Of a DNA stretch of 64,000 nucleotides, positions 63,973 to 64,000 are shown one piece after another. The stretch is from contig CM046299.1 of NCBI GenBank assembly GCA_025267735.1, positions 29,365,327 to 29,429,326 of the forward strand, read 5' to 3'. Numbering within the stretch: position 1 is the first letter of the stretch; the number at the start of each line of letters is the position of its first letter. A program made the position numbers and the translations under genes. The notes under the pieces are model-generated. The model was not told the origin of the DNA and made no database searches. It saw nothing but the letters and a program-made list of their open reading frames with translations. Source of the DNA: Mactra quadrangularis (lineage: Eukaryota > Mollusca > Bivalvia > Venerida > Mactridae).

Positions 63973-64000
63973 TGCTATAACCGCAAAATGATATATGTAA

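Overview
The window is AT-rich animal nuclear DNA: intron-containing genes with GT-AG splice sites, a very dense load of transposons, and minisatellites. The SINEs, the 160-bp tandem repeat and the repeat at 20053 resemble repeats I associate with bivalve molluscs, so a bivalve or related mollusc is the most likely source (inference). Nothing looks prokaryotic, and no operons, CRISPR arrays or true tRNA genes are present.

Two host genes could be rebuilt exon by exon. (1) On the + strand, 5609-24649, lies the orthologue of NHEJ1/XLF, the XRCC4-like factor of non-homologous end joining. Eight phase-compatible exons give a 335-residue protein with an XLF head domain, coiled coil, Ser-rich tail and basic C-terminal Ku-binding-type motif. 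Intron 1 (9.1 kb) holds a Mutator-type MITE, a structurally intact Ty3/gypsy retrotransposon with apparently identical LTRs, and a Tc1/pogo-type MITE. (2) On the - strand, from 58505 down to about 32908, lies an unnamed single-pass membrane protein of about 670 residues. It has a signal peptide, a Ser/Thr-rich stalk, six CCP/sushi-type modules on symmetric phase 1-1 exons (four of them formed by duplication of a two-exon unit), a SEA-like region, a transmembrane helix and a short tail. Two of its exons are only 17 and 23 nt long.

Layout: 1-5600 is 5' flank with a dispersed 14-bp motif, a LINE 3' tail and a SINE. 5609-24649 is NHEJ1. 24650-32900 is intergenic, with hAT, pogo-like, foldback and other MITEs and one miRNA-like hairpin. 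32908-58505 is the sushi receptor gene. Its introns contain three minisatellites, one split by a 5.2-kb CR1-type LINE and one split by a 1.5-kb hAT element, plus a foldback element and an inverted duplication of an exon. 58506-64000 is 5' flank of the receptor gene with further MITEs and another foldback element.

The two host genes converge and no functional link between them is visible. The best candidates for something undescribed are the sushi/SEA-like receptor, the pair of apparently mutually exclusive exons in NHEJ1, and the foldback family with arms of about 500 bp.
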